Assembly (NCBI GenBank): GCA_007922195.1
Contig: ML681989.1
Coordinates: 50,405,893-50,469,892 of the forward strand
DNA length: 64,000 nucleotides
Reading direction: 5' to 3'
Origin: Podocnemis expansa
Lineage: Eukaryota > Chordata > Testudines > Podocnemididae
How positions within the stretch are numbered: the stretch's first letter is position 1; every line of letters starts with the position of its first letter. This document shows positions 10,896-21,189 of the stretch, piece by piece. The notes beneath the pieces were generated by a model. It did not search any database and was not told the DNA's origin. It saw nothing but the letters and a program-made list of their open reading frames with translations. The position numbers were made by a program, and so were the translations under genes.

Positions 10896-11094
10896 GTATT
10901 AGCAGATGTACACACAATTTTTAAAAAAAGAGCATGATGACAGCCCTCACGAGCAAGAATCTTCTGTTTGCAAAGCACTGTGTTAATACAACTCCTAAGG
11001 TTGCATAAACAACTTGCTAAGAAGTCAGGAAATGCATGAGTTCAGGGCAGGCGTTTAAGCACTGTTAACTTGTATGCATGTTGCATCAGTAGCA

Positions 11095-11220
11095 CCTTTT
11101 CAACCATAGATTTTAGATCAATAGAATTTAAAGCTAGAAAGAATGATTGTGATCATCTAGTTCAGCCTCCTGCATATCAGAAGCTGTAGAACCTCACTCA
11201 GCAACGTCTACTTTCTTCAG
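11095..11220 (-). mobile_element. CR1-like LINE 3' fragment
   Basis: The stretch AGAATTTAAAGCTAGAAAGAATG, then GATCATCTAGTTCAGCCTCCTGC, resembles the reverse complement of CR1-type 3' untranslated regions of sauropsids. Only about 120 bp remain. The subfamily is not assigned. Confidence 0.45.
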
Positions 11221-11599
11221 TGAGTGCCTGCTACAGTATACTTCAGTTTATACTGTCTAGTATAAAACACACACAGTGTGGTCAAATTAAGATCATTGTA
11301 CTAACCTTAACATCTAAAAATGTCAGGATGTATGAAAGTTAAATAGGGGAGGGTCCTAATCTTGCATTTATGCAGTGTTTTGTTTTGTTTTTTTCCTCTC
11401 CACTGACTTCCTCATATGTTTTTAAAAGAAGAGTGGGGTGGGAGAGAAATTACTTGTGCTTAATAATGTTCCCATTTAAATAGTCTAGTTAGCCTTTGTG
11501 GTTCACACCTCTGACTGGCAATTGGCATGGGATGCAGGGAGGTCCTGCCTTTACAGCTGCTATCGTTGGGCCGGAGACAGTTTGCTCCAGGGTAAAATG

Positions 11600-12610
11600 A
11601 AAAAGGAGTCCTGTGCACTTTTAAAGAATAACAACTTTATTTATTGCGTAATTTTTCATAGCCACCACCCACTTCATCAGATGCATGAAATGGAAAATGT
11701 AGTTTGTTAACTGTATATATACATACAGAGAAGGGTGAGTCACAACGTCAATTAATTCAAAAAGTTCCAGCGGGATTGTTGGCTAGACCAGGGGTCGGCA
11801 ACCTTTGCTGGCCCTTGTGCCAGCCCTGCCCACCTCACCCCCAGCAGGTGCTGGAGGCCGGGCCAAGCCTTGGGTCCTGCCTTTGGCCAGCTCCCGCCCC
11901 ACTGGTGGGCGGCCTCCAGGTCCCAGCCGTGGCTAGCTCCCACCTCTGCCAGAGGGTGACTTCCAGTTCCAGGATCGAAGCTGGAAGCAGTGAGGCCGAC
12001 CTACCAGGCTCCCTTCTAGCAGGGGGTGGGACCAGGAGCCCCGTGCGCCAGAAATTCTTTGTCCCTGCTGGCCACTTTCCCCAGTAGAGAAGCACAGCCG
12101 GCTGGGGCCTGGAGCTGCAGCATGCGACTCTTGCTGTCCAGCTGCGCAGCACTGGGGGAGCAGGGCCAGTGGGGGAGCCTGGGTGGTGCCACATGCCACT
12201 CAGGCTCAGGCCCCATGCCATTTTTGACATGAGCGCTGCAGGTTGCTGACCTCCAGGCTAGTCTGTCTTAGCAAAGTAAAGAAGTTGTTTTTGATTCAAA
12301 CAGTGTGGGAGAAGGCCCTGTAACTGACAGCTGAGAAGGTGAGGATGGTAATAGAGAGGAAATTACCTTTTATAATGAGTTTGCCATTCCAAATCCCTAT
12401 TCAAACCCACTGTGAAGGTGTTTAGTTTACATATGAATTCCAGCTCTGTAGTTTCATGTTGGAGGCTGGTTTTGAAGGTGGTTTTTTGTTGCTGTTGTTG
12501 TTGGTTTTTTTGTTTGTTTTGTTTTGTTTTGTTTCCGGAAGTTCTGTAACTAGCATGTTTTTTTACAAAACATTCAGGTAGATTGAAGTGTTCCCCTATT
12601 CCCGGATAGT
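11600..12610 (-). mobile_element. Penelope-like element 3' fragment, split by a hAT element
   Basis: On the minus strand the order is a decayed end of the GIY-YIG endonuclease (GEHFNLPECF at about 12560-12590, then TTELEFICKLN at about 12420-12450), the 3' untranslated region, and the terminal block beginning near 11600 (AAAAGGAGTCCTGTGCAC on plus). The endonuclease part contains a GTTTT/GTT microsatellite expansion at 12485-12535. The element at 11789-12255 was inserted into it later. The CTGATGA box and a GAAA box are present at about 11640-11680 on the minus strand. Confidence 0.75.
11789..12255. mobile_element. hAT element (CAGGGGTCGGCAACC), copy 1
   Basis: Left end CAGGGGTCGGCAACC and right end GGTTGCTGACCTCCA are inverted. 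The flanks GGCTAGAC (11781-11788) and GGCTAGTC (12256-12263) are an 8 bp duplication with one mismatch. The 467 bp body is GC-rich and non-coding. This terminus is that of a common vertebrate hAT MITE family. The second copy is at 20771-21181. Confidence 0.88.
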
Positions 12611-12668
12611 TAACACAGGAGTAGCATGCCACTTTTACAGCAAGAGAACTGAATCTTTGCTACTGAGT

Positions 12669-13672
12669 CCTGGTCTACACTATGGAGTTAGGTTGATGGA
12701 AGGCAGCTTAAAGGGCCAGATTAACTGCAGCAGGGATGCTGGGCTGCACCTCGCTGTGCACTCCATCACCTGGCTATGGGCGTCTACCTCCCAGCGCAGT
12801 GGCCTGCAGATGGGCTGTCACTGGGGGGGCCTTGGGGCCAGTGGGTGATCTTGGCCTGGCCAGTCTGCCCCTGGGGATGAAGCTGGCTGGCATATGGTGC
12901 AGGCACCCAGGGCCATGGGACCTGGACAGCTGTGCCAGGGTGCAGGCTATGCTATGTACCAGCCAGCGCCCTCCCCCCGGGGGAGTGAACAGGCACTGGC
13001 CTGCCACCCCATGCCCCCTGGGGGTGGACCAGCTGGCCTGGGGTTGGGGTGGAAGTACAGAGCCCAGCCTTTGGCTCCAGGCCCCCACCCTCTCGCCAGC
13101 GCTGGCAGGGCAGGAGTGCTCTCAGAGCTCCTGCAAACCCTGCCAGTGTTAAGCTGGGGTAGAGGGGTGGAGGAGGGTGAATCAGGTAGGGGTTTAAGGG
13201 CTGGGGCCCAGGTCTTCTGCCCCTTTAGTTCCTGTGATAATCCAACCCTGGCAGCTTACATAGACCTAATTATGTAAAAAGTGCCTTGATGTGCTGACAT
13301 CACAACTCCACCTCCACAAATATTGTAGGGCTTATGTCGGTTTAGTTAGGGCAGTGGTACCCAAACCTTTTAGGTCACGCCCACCCTTAATAGACTTTCT
13401 CCATGCTCCTCTTTCCCCCCAAACAGCCACTATCAGGGCCAAAGTTACAGCTGGCACCATTTCTGGGAGCAGAGCTGAGGTGACTAGAAATGCATTCAGG
13501 GTTGAGAGGGCAGAGAGGGCCTGGATGGTGATTCCTCCTCTCTGCCTGTGGGGGCTGGCCCAAGCCCCACCACACTTCCCTCCCCTGAATATTGCTCCAC
13601 TCCTCTTAGGGAGGAATGCCCCCCAGTTTGGGGATCACTGCATTTGGACGATACAGTGTCTGTGTAGACACC
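12669..13672. mobile_element. MITE-like composite with GGTCTACAC ends
   Basis: The left end TGGTCTACACTATGGAGTTAG and the right end GTGTCTGTGTAGACACC have the form of the GGTCTACAC terminus family in this window. The interior is GC-rich and has no coding motif, and the hAT MITE at 13352-13640 sits near the right end. No target duplication can be paired, so the extent is an inference. Confidence 0.45.
13352..13640. mobile_element. hAT MITE (CAGTGGTACCCAAACC)
   Basis: Left end CAGTGGTACCCAAACC and right end GTTTGGGGATCACTG are a good inverted pair of hAT type. The flanking octamers (AGTTAGGG and CATTTGGA) do not match, so the duplication has decayed or one flank was lost. Confidence 0.7.
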
Positions 13673-13984
13673 ATTACTTACATTGCCTGTTGGCTGTTGT
13701 CCTTGTCATATTCACGGCTCCAGCAGGGAGCTGTGAAATTGCCAAGAAAGGCTGGCAGGCTCTCTGCTGCGATCTCCATGCCTGGCTCATAGCTTGGGCT
13801 GTCACCTTGAGACAAGTGGGAGCTCCCCTCTGGGTGCTCTGCACGGAGCTGAAAACCAGGAGATTCCACTGCCCCTCTCAGTAGAAGTGCTCCTGGTGAG
13901 GACAAGCACCAGCCACAGAAGGAAGGTAACGTGGATGTGAACCACAAAAGTAATTACTGTGCTGGCTGTAAGCCAGCCAAGCAT

Positions 13985-14068
13985 AGATAAAACAAACAAG
14001 AAGTCCTGTGCCATAGGGCTCCTTGTTTGTTTTGCTGACCTAGACTAGCATAGCTACCCCTTTGGAAC
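13985..14068. mobile_element. Penelope end in inverted arrangement
   Basis: AAAACAAACAAGAAGTCCTG is followed after a short spacer by its near reverse complement GGCTCCTTGTTTGTTTTGC and then by CTAGACTAGCATAGCTACCC. These are the tip sequences of the Penelope-like family placed tip to tip. It is a small relic. Confidence 0.6.
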
Positions 14069-14069
14069 T

Positions 14070-15980
14070 TGCCAAAAACTGAGGTGCCCATGGGCATCCA
14101 TCAAAGAGAGGACCCCTGCTGCCAAAAGACCGCTGCTGTGACTTCTTCTGATGGTGGTGCAGCCATGCTGGGCCCCCCGCCACCATTAACCTGCCACAGC
14201 TACTTCTGGCAGTAATCCTGGTTTGCAAAAGACACCTCCTGCCAGGCTGAAAAAAAGCTCCTGCTGGTGATGCTTTTGTCAGTGCTGGGCGTGGGTGGTG
14301 GGGAAGAGAGATAGTGGCACTGGAAATGTCAGTGCTGCTGGCTCTTTTTTTTAGGCACCAGGGGGCATTCACCTCGATGGCTGTTAGGCACTGCTAGTCA
14401 CCAGGGGTAAAATCCTGGGCTCCATGGCAACCTGGCGCACAAGATTTTTAGAGCCTTGCATTAATCGAAGTCACATTTAGCTACTGGAATCTCCAGTAAC
14501 ACACTGGACATAAAACGAACTACTTGTGTTACATTAAGAGACTTCTGTTCTTCTCACCACCTGCCTTAGTACCTTTAATCCATGAAGGGGGTGCAGGATG
14601 CAGCACTGATGCAAGACGTACGCAGACAGAGCACTGGAATAAACAGTTTCAGGTGTTTTTCTTTGTCTTGTTTGCATACTGCTAGTCAAATCTTGACTAG
14701 TTTCATCTCCTTGGCACAACTTCAGTAGAATGGACTTAAACAGGACACCTGGGGATTACAACAGCATAGGGGAATCCCTGGGTGGCAAAATGCCAGGCTA
14801 ACCAGCTCTATGCCACCTGCTCCCTGCCTGCAGGCATTTCCGGCCAGCCAGTGCATGGCCAAAGAGCATGGGAGTGGGCGGAGTTCCAGCAGTTCCCAGC
14901 TGGTGCATCTGTCTATAGGGGACCAGTTTAGCTAGCATAATTTAAAGCAGCTTTCAAGCTGTTTTTAGTTATAGCCAAGACTGGCTCAGCCCTTCTTGTC
15001 CCCAGGATCAAGGGAGAAGAAAGATAACTCATGCCACTTTCCTCAGCTTCACCCCTGCCCTCCAGGCATGGTTCTTTGCATCTGGCTCTGCAAGGCCCAT
15101 CTTCAATGAGACAAAAGCCAGCGGTCTCTCTGCATATTAGTTCTTTATGGACACAGTCATTTGGCAATGTCCAAATCATTTTTAACATTGGAAATACAAG
15201 GACTGAAACCCCACTTCACTCCAAGGTAGATGGGACACAGATGCACACCACCCCAACACTACAGCTTTGCAGAGTCCAACTCTCTCCAGCCTACAAATAT
15301 AGGAAACTGCTGGGGGAGGGGGGTGTGGGGACAACTGGAGGGTTCTGGGCAGCTGCAGTTCCCAGCACGTCTTAAAGAAGGTGCTATGACAAAACCTTAT
15401 ACTACAAGCCCAGGACCCAGCATCAAGCTGTTTTTCCCTATGAATCCCTGGGCTGTGGTCTGGGAGGGGAGGGTTACAGGTGTCTGAGATGAGAGAGGGG
15501 CTGAGAGTTTTCCCCTAAAAGTGCCCAGATGGCACATGGGATGCACTCAGACAGGAATGCAACAAAAGCATAATAGAGGAACTGTTATGGGGTTTCCGTA
15601 ATCCTCTATCCTGTGGGAATCTTATTTAGTATCTGCTTTGTTACAGACATACTTGCTGACAGATATTTTGAAATAAATAGCCAAATAATTGATACCTGGT
15701 GTGATTATCACCTGGTGTGATTATATTGTCTTATTTTCATGAATAATATATGCAGAATTTTTAAACATTGCATACTGAATTTTTTGGTTTTTTATTCAGA
15801 ATTCTTCTAAGAGTAGGAACTGTACAAGTAAGCTGAAGAAAGTTTTTCAGTTTTGGTTCCACACAATTTCACCCACCAACTAATTTCAATCTAGTAATAA
15901 AATTGTATCAGAAGCAGCAGCCATCATCAAATCCCTGATGGTTTGACACTGTTGCTTGCTTCTATGGAAGCTGCAGACTG
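14070..15980. other. 1.9 kb with no recognisable feature
   Basis: Several frames of 60-114 codons occur, none with a motif or a plausible exon structure. A weak duplicated CACCTGGTGTGATTAT at about 15694-15725 is a local tandem duplication. Nothing else is recognised. Confidence 0.4.
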
Positions 15981-15981
15981 A

Positions 15982-16434
15982 GGCCTGGTCTTCCTCTAAA
16001 ACTTAGGTCGACCTAGCAACATTGCTCAGTGGTGTGAAAAATTTAAAGTCCTGTGTACCATAGTTAGGTCAATTTAATGGCTGGTATAGATGTGCGTAGG
16101 CCCACGGAAGGACTCTTCTATTTACCTGCTACCACCTGTCAGAGAGGGTGAATATTTACGTAAGTGGAAAAACCCTATTCATTGATGTAGGAAGCATCTC
16201 CACTGTGGGCATGTCTTCACTCACAGCGGCAAATTCACTGCTGTCAGGTCGATCGGCAAATCAGTTGAGTAACTCCAGCCCCTCAATGCGAGGCCATTTC
16301 CCATTGTCTCAGCACACTCGAGACACTGTTTTAAGCAGGCATTAGACACTCTAAGGGAGATACACAAGTTACTTAAACTTGCATATCTCCCTTTGACTGG
16401 TGCCAAAGTCACCCCCATAGTGTAGACCAGCCCT
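15982..16434. mobile_element. MITE (GGCCTGGTCT...AGACCAGCC), probably nested
   Basis: Left end GGCCTGGTCTTCC, then AGGTCGACCTAGCAAC; right end, reverse complemented, GGCTGGTCTACACTATG. A second left end, GGGCATGTCTTCACTCACAG, starts near 16207, so one related element seems to lie within another. Both are non-autonomous. No clear duplication. Confidence 0.6.
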
Positions 16435-17499
16435 ATGGTGCTGCTGTAACCCATCCCTTCTTGGCATGGCACTGTGTTCCCCTCTGTTTGTGACTAGACA
16501 AGCAGGGATTGTCCATTGCTTTTTGTCAAGGTCCAGATTTCTTGGTCCAAGTACAGTCAAGGTCCAGACTCCAGAGAAACATTTTTCACATTGCTATAAC
16601 AACAATAAGCAAATTACGATTCATAGTCCATTCAAAAACATATAGTGGTGTACATTTGGCCCACGGTCCACCTATTAACGGTCGCTGAACTAGACATCAG
16701 TGAGCCTGCTACAACTATGGCTAAGAGGCAAGTGTCTTTTAGCTCAAGCAGCAGAGGTGCATGCATTGAGCCCCAGAGGCTTGAGATTTGTTGCAGCCAA
16801 CAGCATAACATTATAGAGCAGCTGCAGCACCATATCTGTGCCACTGAAGTACAGACACAACCTAAATGAATTTCCATGGACATCACCTGCCCTGCATTAT
16901 GCCCATCCCCTTTCACCTCATGAACAGGTTGAAATGGAATTTAAATGCCATGAAAATTGGTTAAAATCTTCACACTGAGGGACATGGAAGGCTGCATGTA
17001 GAAAAGGCACATTCTCACCAAAATGCAGCCTTTTCAGACTGATATGGAATAAACATGGTTAAGAGATAAAGGAATATTGTTGAGCCGACAGCACTGTTTC
17101 TGAAACGGAATGGTTGAGTAAAGGGTTGGGCTCTTGTCCTTGAAAGCTAATTTAAGCTCTCTTGGCTCTGGCTGAGTTTTAAGCATTTCTGGGGGGATGA
17201 GAGAGACAAGCAGCAGCAATGTAAATAAGGAACGGAGCCTGATTAATGTTGATGTTTTGAAGAAAAGTTTAAGCAGTCTAGATAGCAGTGATTTATCTCA
17301 ACTCTGCTAATGCTGAAGGCAGCACAATTCTAGAAGTGAACAGCTTCACAAGCAGGAGTCCACAAACCAGTGCAAAGAAAAGGACAGGTACAGAGGAATT
17401 CAGGAGTAAGTGCTTCAGTCAGAAAGTAATTAACAGTAATTATAGCACAAGTTACTAAGAGCAGTGGTAGAAACTGCAACTCTAACCTGTCTTCTAAAG
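16435..17499. other. 1.1 kb with no recognisable feature
   Basis: Unique-looking sequence with only short frames (up to 94 codons). No transposon end, RNA gene or exon is recognised. Confidence 0.4.
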
Positions 17500-17670
17500 C
17501 AGTAGTTTTCAAACTCAGGGTTGGGACCCAGTACTGGGTCACTGGTTGCAGCACACCCTGCCGCCACCACCAAAAGATTTGAATGCATTGCTCAAAGATG
17601 TAATTGTTGGGTTGTGGGCATAAATAATTTTTTTCAGCTGGTTCCTAAGAAAAAAGTTTGAAAACCACTG
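17500..17670. mobile_element. hAT MITE (CAGTAGTTTTCAAAC), copy 2
   Basis: Same family as 9409-9593 but inverted: the shared inner block, on plus here, is TTGAATGCATTGCTCAAAGATG. Ends CAGTAGTTTTCAAAC and GTTTGAAAACCACTG. Flanks TTCTAAAG (17492-17499) and CTCTAAAG (17671-17678) are an 8 bp duplication with one mismatch. Confidence 0.85.
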
Positions 17671-18042
17671 CTCTAAAGAGAAAGGTACTTAAGAAATACG
17701 ATACAAGTGCTGATTGTCACTTAACAATAACATCTTTCAACCCCAAAGAGTTATTATGTTTGTTACTGTCATAGTCCTCCCTCAGCACTCCTGGCTTCTT
17801 TCCTCCTACCCAAAGCAAGCAGCTATCTAGTCCTGTTTGCACAGTTTATCTCTGAAAGAATGTTGCTGATTCTTCTTTGCTGCATGCTGCAGAATAATTG
17901 AGTAGAAACTCCATATGTGAAAATCTTTCGGCAGGTGATCACTATGGTCTCCAAGCTAACTATCGTATTCCTCTTCAGATTTAGATAGCAGTACAGACTT
18001 AACACTCAGTTCAAGTTAATCAAAATGTTCAAGGGTTTGATC

Positions 18043-18379
18043 CAGGAGCGTCGCTACCCTCGGGAAGGACCCAGAGCACCAGCCCAGGCAACGCCCCATG
18101 CCTGCAGGCCACGCCCCCCCCGCCGGGGACAGGGCCAGGAGCAGCCGCGGGTGGCTGGGCGCTTGATCCCTGGCCAGGAACTTGGCTGAGAGTGGCAGCT
18201 GCAGCCGCAGGCGGCTGGACCCAGGATCTCTGGCTGGGGACAAGGCAGGGAGTGGCCGTGGCGGCCGCAGGCGGCTGGGCCACGGATCTCCAGCCCCATC
18301 AGGCCAAAGACTGGAAGAAGTGGGGCCCCACAGGACCCCGGGCACGGGCCATGTGTGCCCGGCACCAGCAACACCCCTG
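18043..18379. mobile_element. GC-rich hAT-like element, copy 2
   Basis: Left end CAGGAGCGTCGCTACC and right end CAGCAACACCCCTG. GTTTGATC is duplicated exactly (18035-18042 and 18380-18387). The interior has repeated GCAGCCGCAGGCGGCTGG units, so this 337 bp copy is an internal variant of the family at 7558 and 61486. Confidence 0.85.
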
Positions 18380-18380
18380 G

Positions 18381-18452
18381 TTTGATCCAGAGCCCAATTA
18401 AATCAATGGGAGTTTTTCCACTGACTAGTGGGCTTTGGATCAGGCCCCAATC
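18381..18452. repeat. Short palindromic repeat, sauropsid-type
   Basis: AATCAATGGGAGTTTTTCCA is followed by TGACTAGTGGGCTTTGGATC, giving an imperfect hairpin of the form GATCC-AAGCCCA-TCAATGGGA. The same motif type recurs near 30110 and 31210. It behaves like an old dispersed palindrome of unknown class. Confidence 0.4.
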
Positions 18453-18593
18453 AAACCTGGGTCCATTAATGGTTTTGCATCAAATGAAACTAAGAGCTTT
18501 CCATAGTGGTCACACACAAAGCGAGGTGAAACTCAACATTCTGAGTGAGTTTCTGTCTGATGCCTTATCTACAGTCCAAGTACTAAAGCAATC

Positions 18594-18680
18594 AGGGCCG
18601 GCCCAGAGGTTTTTGGTACCCTAGGCAAACTAGGACTTTATATGCACAGCCACACACACACACGCGCACACGCACTCCCC
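18594..18680 (+). mobile_element. hAT-type terminus fragment with CA microsatellite
   Basis: Starts CAGGGCCGGCCCAGAGG and resembles the fragment at 678-750. A CACACA/CGCGCA run follows at 18648-18675. The partner end is not found before the next element begins at 18786. Confidence 0.5.
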
Positions 18681-18785
18681 ACCCCCCCGCTGCTGGGAAG
18701 GGAGCAGAACACCACTGGACTGGGCAGACCCCCACCTCTCCATGCCTTCTGACTCTAGAGAGAAGCGAATGAGCCTAGCCCCGAG

Positions 18786-20357
18786 CAGGGCCGTCCCTAG
18801 TGGGGAGCAGGGCCCAGGGCAAATCAGTTTGTGCGGGGCCCCCCCATTTTAAACTTGCCGCAGTGTCATAGTTTTTCTTTAAGAAATCATAAATGTCTAG
18901 CCCTCAGGCTAAAAAGTTGCAGAGAGAAGCAGAAAAACATGACCTGACTTTATCCTAAAGGCTCAAAACCCAGAAGACAAAGAAAATAGCTCCCCCCTCA
19001 TTTATTATTTCTTTAAACATCTCTTTATTTTTAAGTGAGTTTTAATGATATATTTAAGCCAGACTTGTGACTATTTTTGATGTTTGGGGTAGGCAATACT
19101 GAATGTGTCATGGTGATATTTCATCAACCTCACAGCCGAGTGGACAGGAGCATCTGGAGGTACTCTTCTTCGTGGTTCTGGTTTTCTGTTCAAGATGGGC
19201 ACACAATTTTACAAGTTTAAGAATTTTTCTTAGATCAAGTTTTTGTTAAATTGAAAATTCAGAGAGAGAGAGCAATGCTATTTTGGATAATATCAAGAAA
19301 TAAATCCAGGTCCTCGCTCACCTTAAAGCATTGGATTCCAATTGTCTAATGCATGTTATTTCCTTTATGCTGCCTGACTCTCTCCTTTCCCATCTTATTT
19401 TAATATATGTATTCATACATTCCTCGTTGCTTTGCAGGGGGTCTAAGTAATGAAACTCAGGTACTGTTTGAGGATGAGAGGAAGAAACAAGGGACCTTTG
19501 GCCTCCTCTCAGATACCCTGATGTAAAACAAACAAGGAGTCTTGTGGCACTTTTAAAGATTTTAAAAATTTATTTATTTGTTAGCTTGTAAAAGTGCCAC
19601 AAGACTCCTTGTTTATTTTACATCAGGGATTCCTTGTTTGTTTCGCTAAACTAGACCCACATGGCCACAGCTGCTTTCTTCTTTGCCATGCTTTGGAACT
19701 GGAGGTCTGACTGCAATCAATGACAATGGGGCATACTTACAGTGCAGAAGGAAGGACAAAAAACTTCTTTAATGTGTTGATTGATGGCCATTAACCCTAA
19801 AAACCCAGTATTTCCATATAAGTGCTAGCCTGGGGTCTTCTCTCTCAGGTATAATAGATCATTATCTGCACAGAGAAGTTTGCTCAAAAAGACATTCCTG
19901 AAGACTGAAAACTCTTGTTAAGTGTAGAAGGAAAAAAGTTCCTTAATAGCTCGAATGCTTTTTAGAGATGCTGATGTAAATTCAAAGAGAAGGTCCTGTT
20001 TTGTAAAGGTTGGGGATGAGACATTCTCCTGACTTTGTCCCTGTTTGCTTGACTGAGGCTGGCTCCACAAGTTTGATCTCAACACTTGCCCTTTCTCTTC
20101 CCCTCAGGGAGCAGTTATGGGAAGGTGGATACTTAAGTCAAGAGTTACTGTAACCAAACGCTGCCTGCCCCAATTCGCTTCCCCTTTCCCTGACCAGCCA
20201 GAGCTGCTCCCTGGGCAGGCTAGCTCCTCAGCTTGAAGAAGGTCCCTGCTCCCTTAGTCCCACCAATTGTGTGGGACCCCCAAAAGTGCGAGGCCCCCCC
20301 AAAGCACGAGGCCTAGGGTGGTTCCCCCTTTTGGCTCCCCCCTTAAGGACGGCTCTG
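18786..20357. mobile_element. 1.6 kb hAT-like element (CAGGGCCGTCCCTAG)
   Basis: Left end CAGGGCCGTCCCTAGTGG and right end CTTAAGGACGGCTCTG are inverted. GCCCCGAG (18778-18785) and GCCCCAAG (20358-20365) form an 8 bp duplication with one mismatch. The body contains no transposase frame that I can recognise, although 1.6 kb could hold a remnant. A palindromic Penelope end (19516-19672) lies inside it. Confidence 0.78.
19516..19672. mobile_element. Palindromic Penelope end
   Basis: CCCTGATGTAAAACAAACAAG, GGAGTCTTGTGGCAC and TTTTAAAG on the left are matched by the inverted CTTGTAAAAGTGCCACAAG and CTCCTTGTTTATTTTACATC on the right, with an AT-rich centre. The tips of two Penelope copies thus face each other. 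It was inserted into the hAT-like element at 18786-20357. No coding sequence. Confidence 0.7.
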
Positions 20358-20609
20358 GCCCCAAGGGGGCCAGCTAAGTGCCCCCGCCCACTAAATCCTG
20401 AGCTGATGCAGCCAACAACAGCTGGGCCTGACAGCCATCATACAGAGCCTAGTGGGGCTGCCCTCACCCCAAGCCAGCAGCCTGGCCCAAGTCCCTTGAA
20501 GCCCAGTGATGGAGCCAGCACCGGGTCCAGGCATCAGGCACCGTTCTCCCCAGGCTGAGCCTAGCACAGAGCCAGTAAGGCCTGCGAAACCGCTCCCCCA
20601 CGCTAAGCC

Positions 20610-20770
20610 ATATAGGTACTTTCTCCATTTAACGGGCAGGGAAATTGAGGCACATATCACAGAAGATACTTGAATTCCCTCCCTATAAGATTATAGCCTA
20701 CATCTATGGTAGAGCAGTGTATAGAAGTCCAGGAGTCGTGATGCCTAGCCTTCTACTCTAACCTCTGGAC
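20610..20770 (+). mobile_element. MIR-type SINE fragment
   Basis: TTTCTCCATTTAACGGGCAG, AAATTGAGGCACA and, at the end, TAGCCTTCTACTCTAACC follow the MIR order of motifs but are strongly diverged. The element is cut at its right by the hAT insertion at 20771. Confidence 0.5.
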
Positions 20771-21181
20771 CAGGCCCCTGTGCCAGCCCTGCCCACTGCA
20801 CCCTCAGCAGGTGCCGGGGTGGGGCCAAATGGGGGTGGAGCCAGGGACTCCAGGTTTGGAGTGGGAGGCTAGGGTCCCCAGGGGCAGGTGGCCCTGGGGT
20901 GTGGGGTGGATGGCTGAGCTGACCTGCTCCCCTGCACTGTGGTGATTGACCCAGGGCAGCGCACCACTTCAGCCCCCCACGCTCAGCTGTGCTATTCCGG
21001 CCCCAGAGCTGCACCATGCCGTGTCGTGCCATGCCGCGCCACATCAACTCTTGTGGCCTCAATCTCTGGGCCGCCACACTTGGCGGCGGGGCCAGCAGGG
21101 AAGCCTGAGCAGCACTCTGTGCCACTCAGGATTGGCCCGCATGCCAAATTTGGCACACATGGAAGGCGTTGCTGATCCCTG
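20771..21181. mobile_element. hAT element (CAGGGGTCGGCAACC), copy 2
   Basis: Right end GTTGCTGATCCCTG and a shared GTGCCAGCCCTGCCCAC block place it with 11789-12255. The left inverted repeat has lost about 20 bases, leaving CAGGCCCCTG. CTCTGGAC (20763-20770) and CTCTAGAC (21182-21189) are an 8 bp duplication with one mismatch, so the left boundary is exact in spite of the deletion. Confidence 0.8.
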
Positions 21182-21189
21182 CTCTAGAC

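Noticed and set aside
13291..13884. 197-codon plus frame
   Set aside because: It runs through a hAT MITE and a MITE end; no domain recognised.
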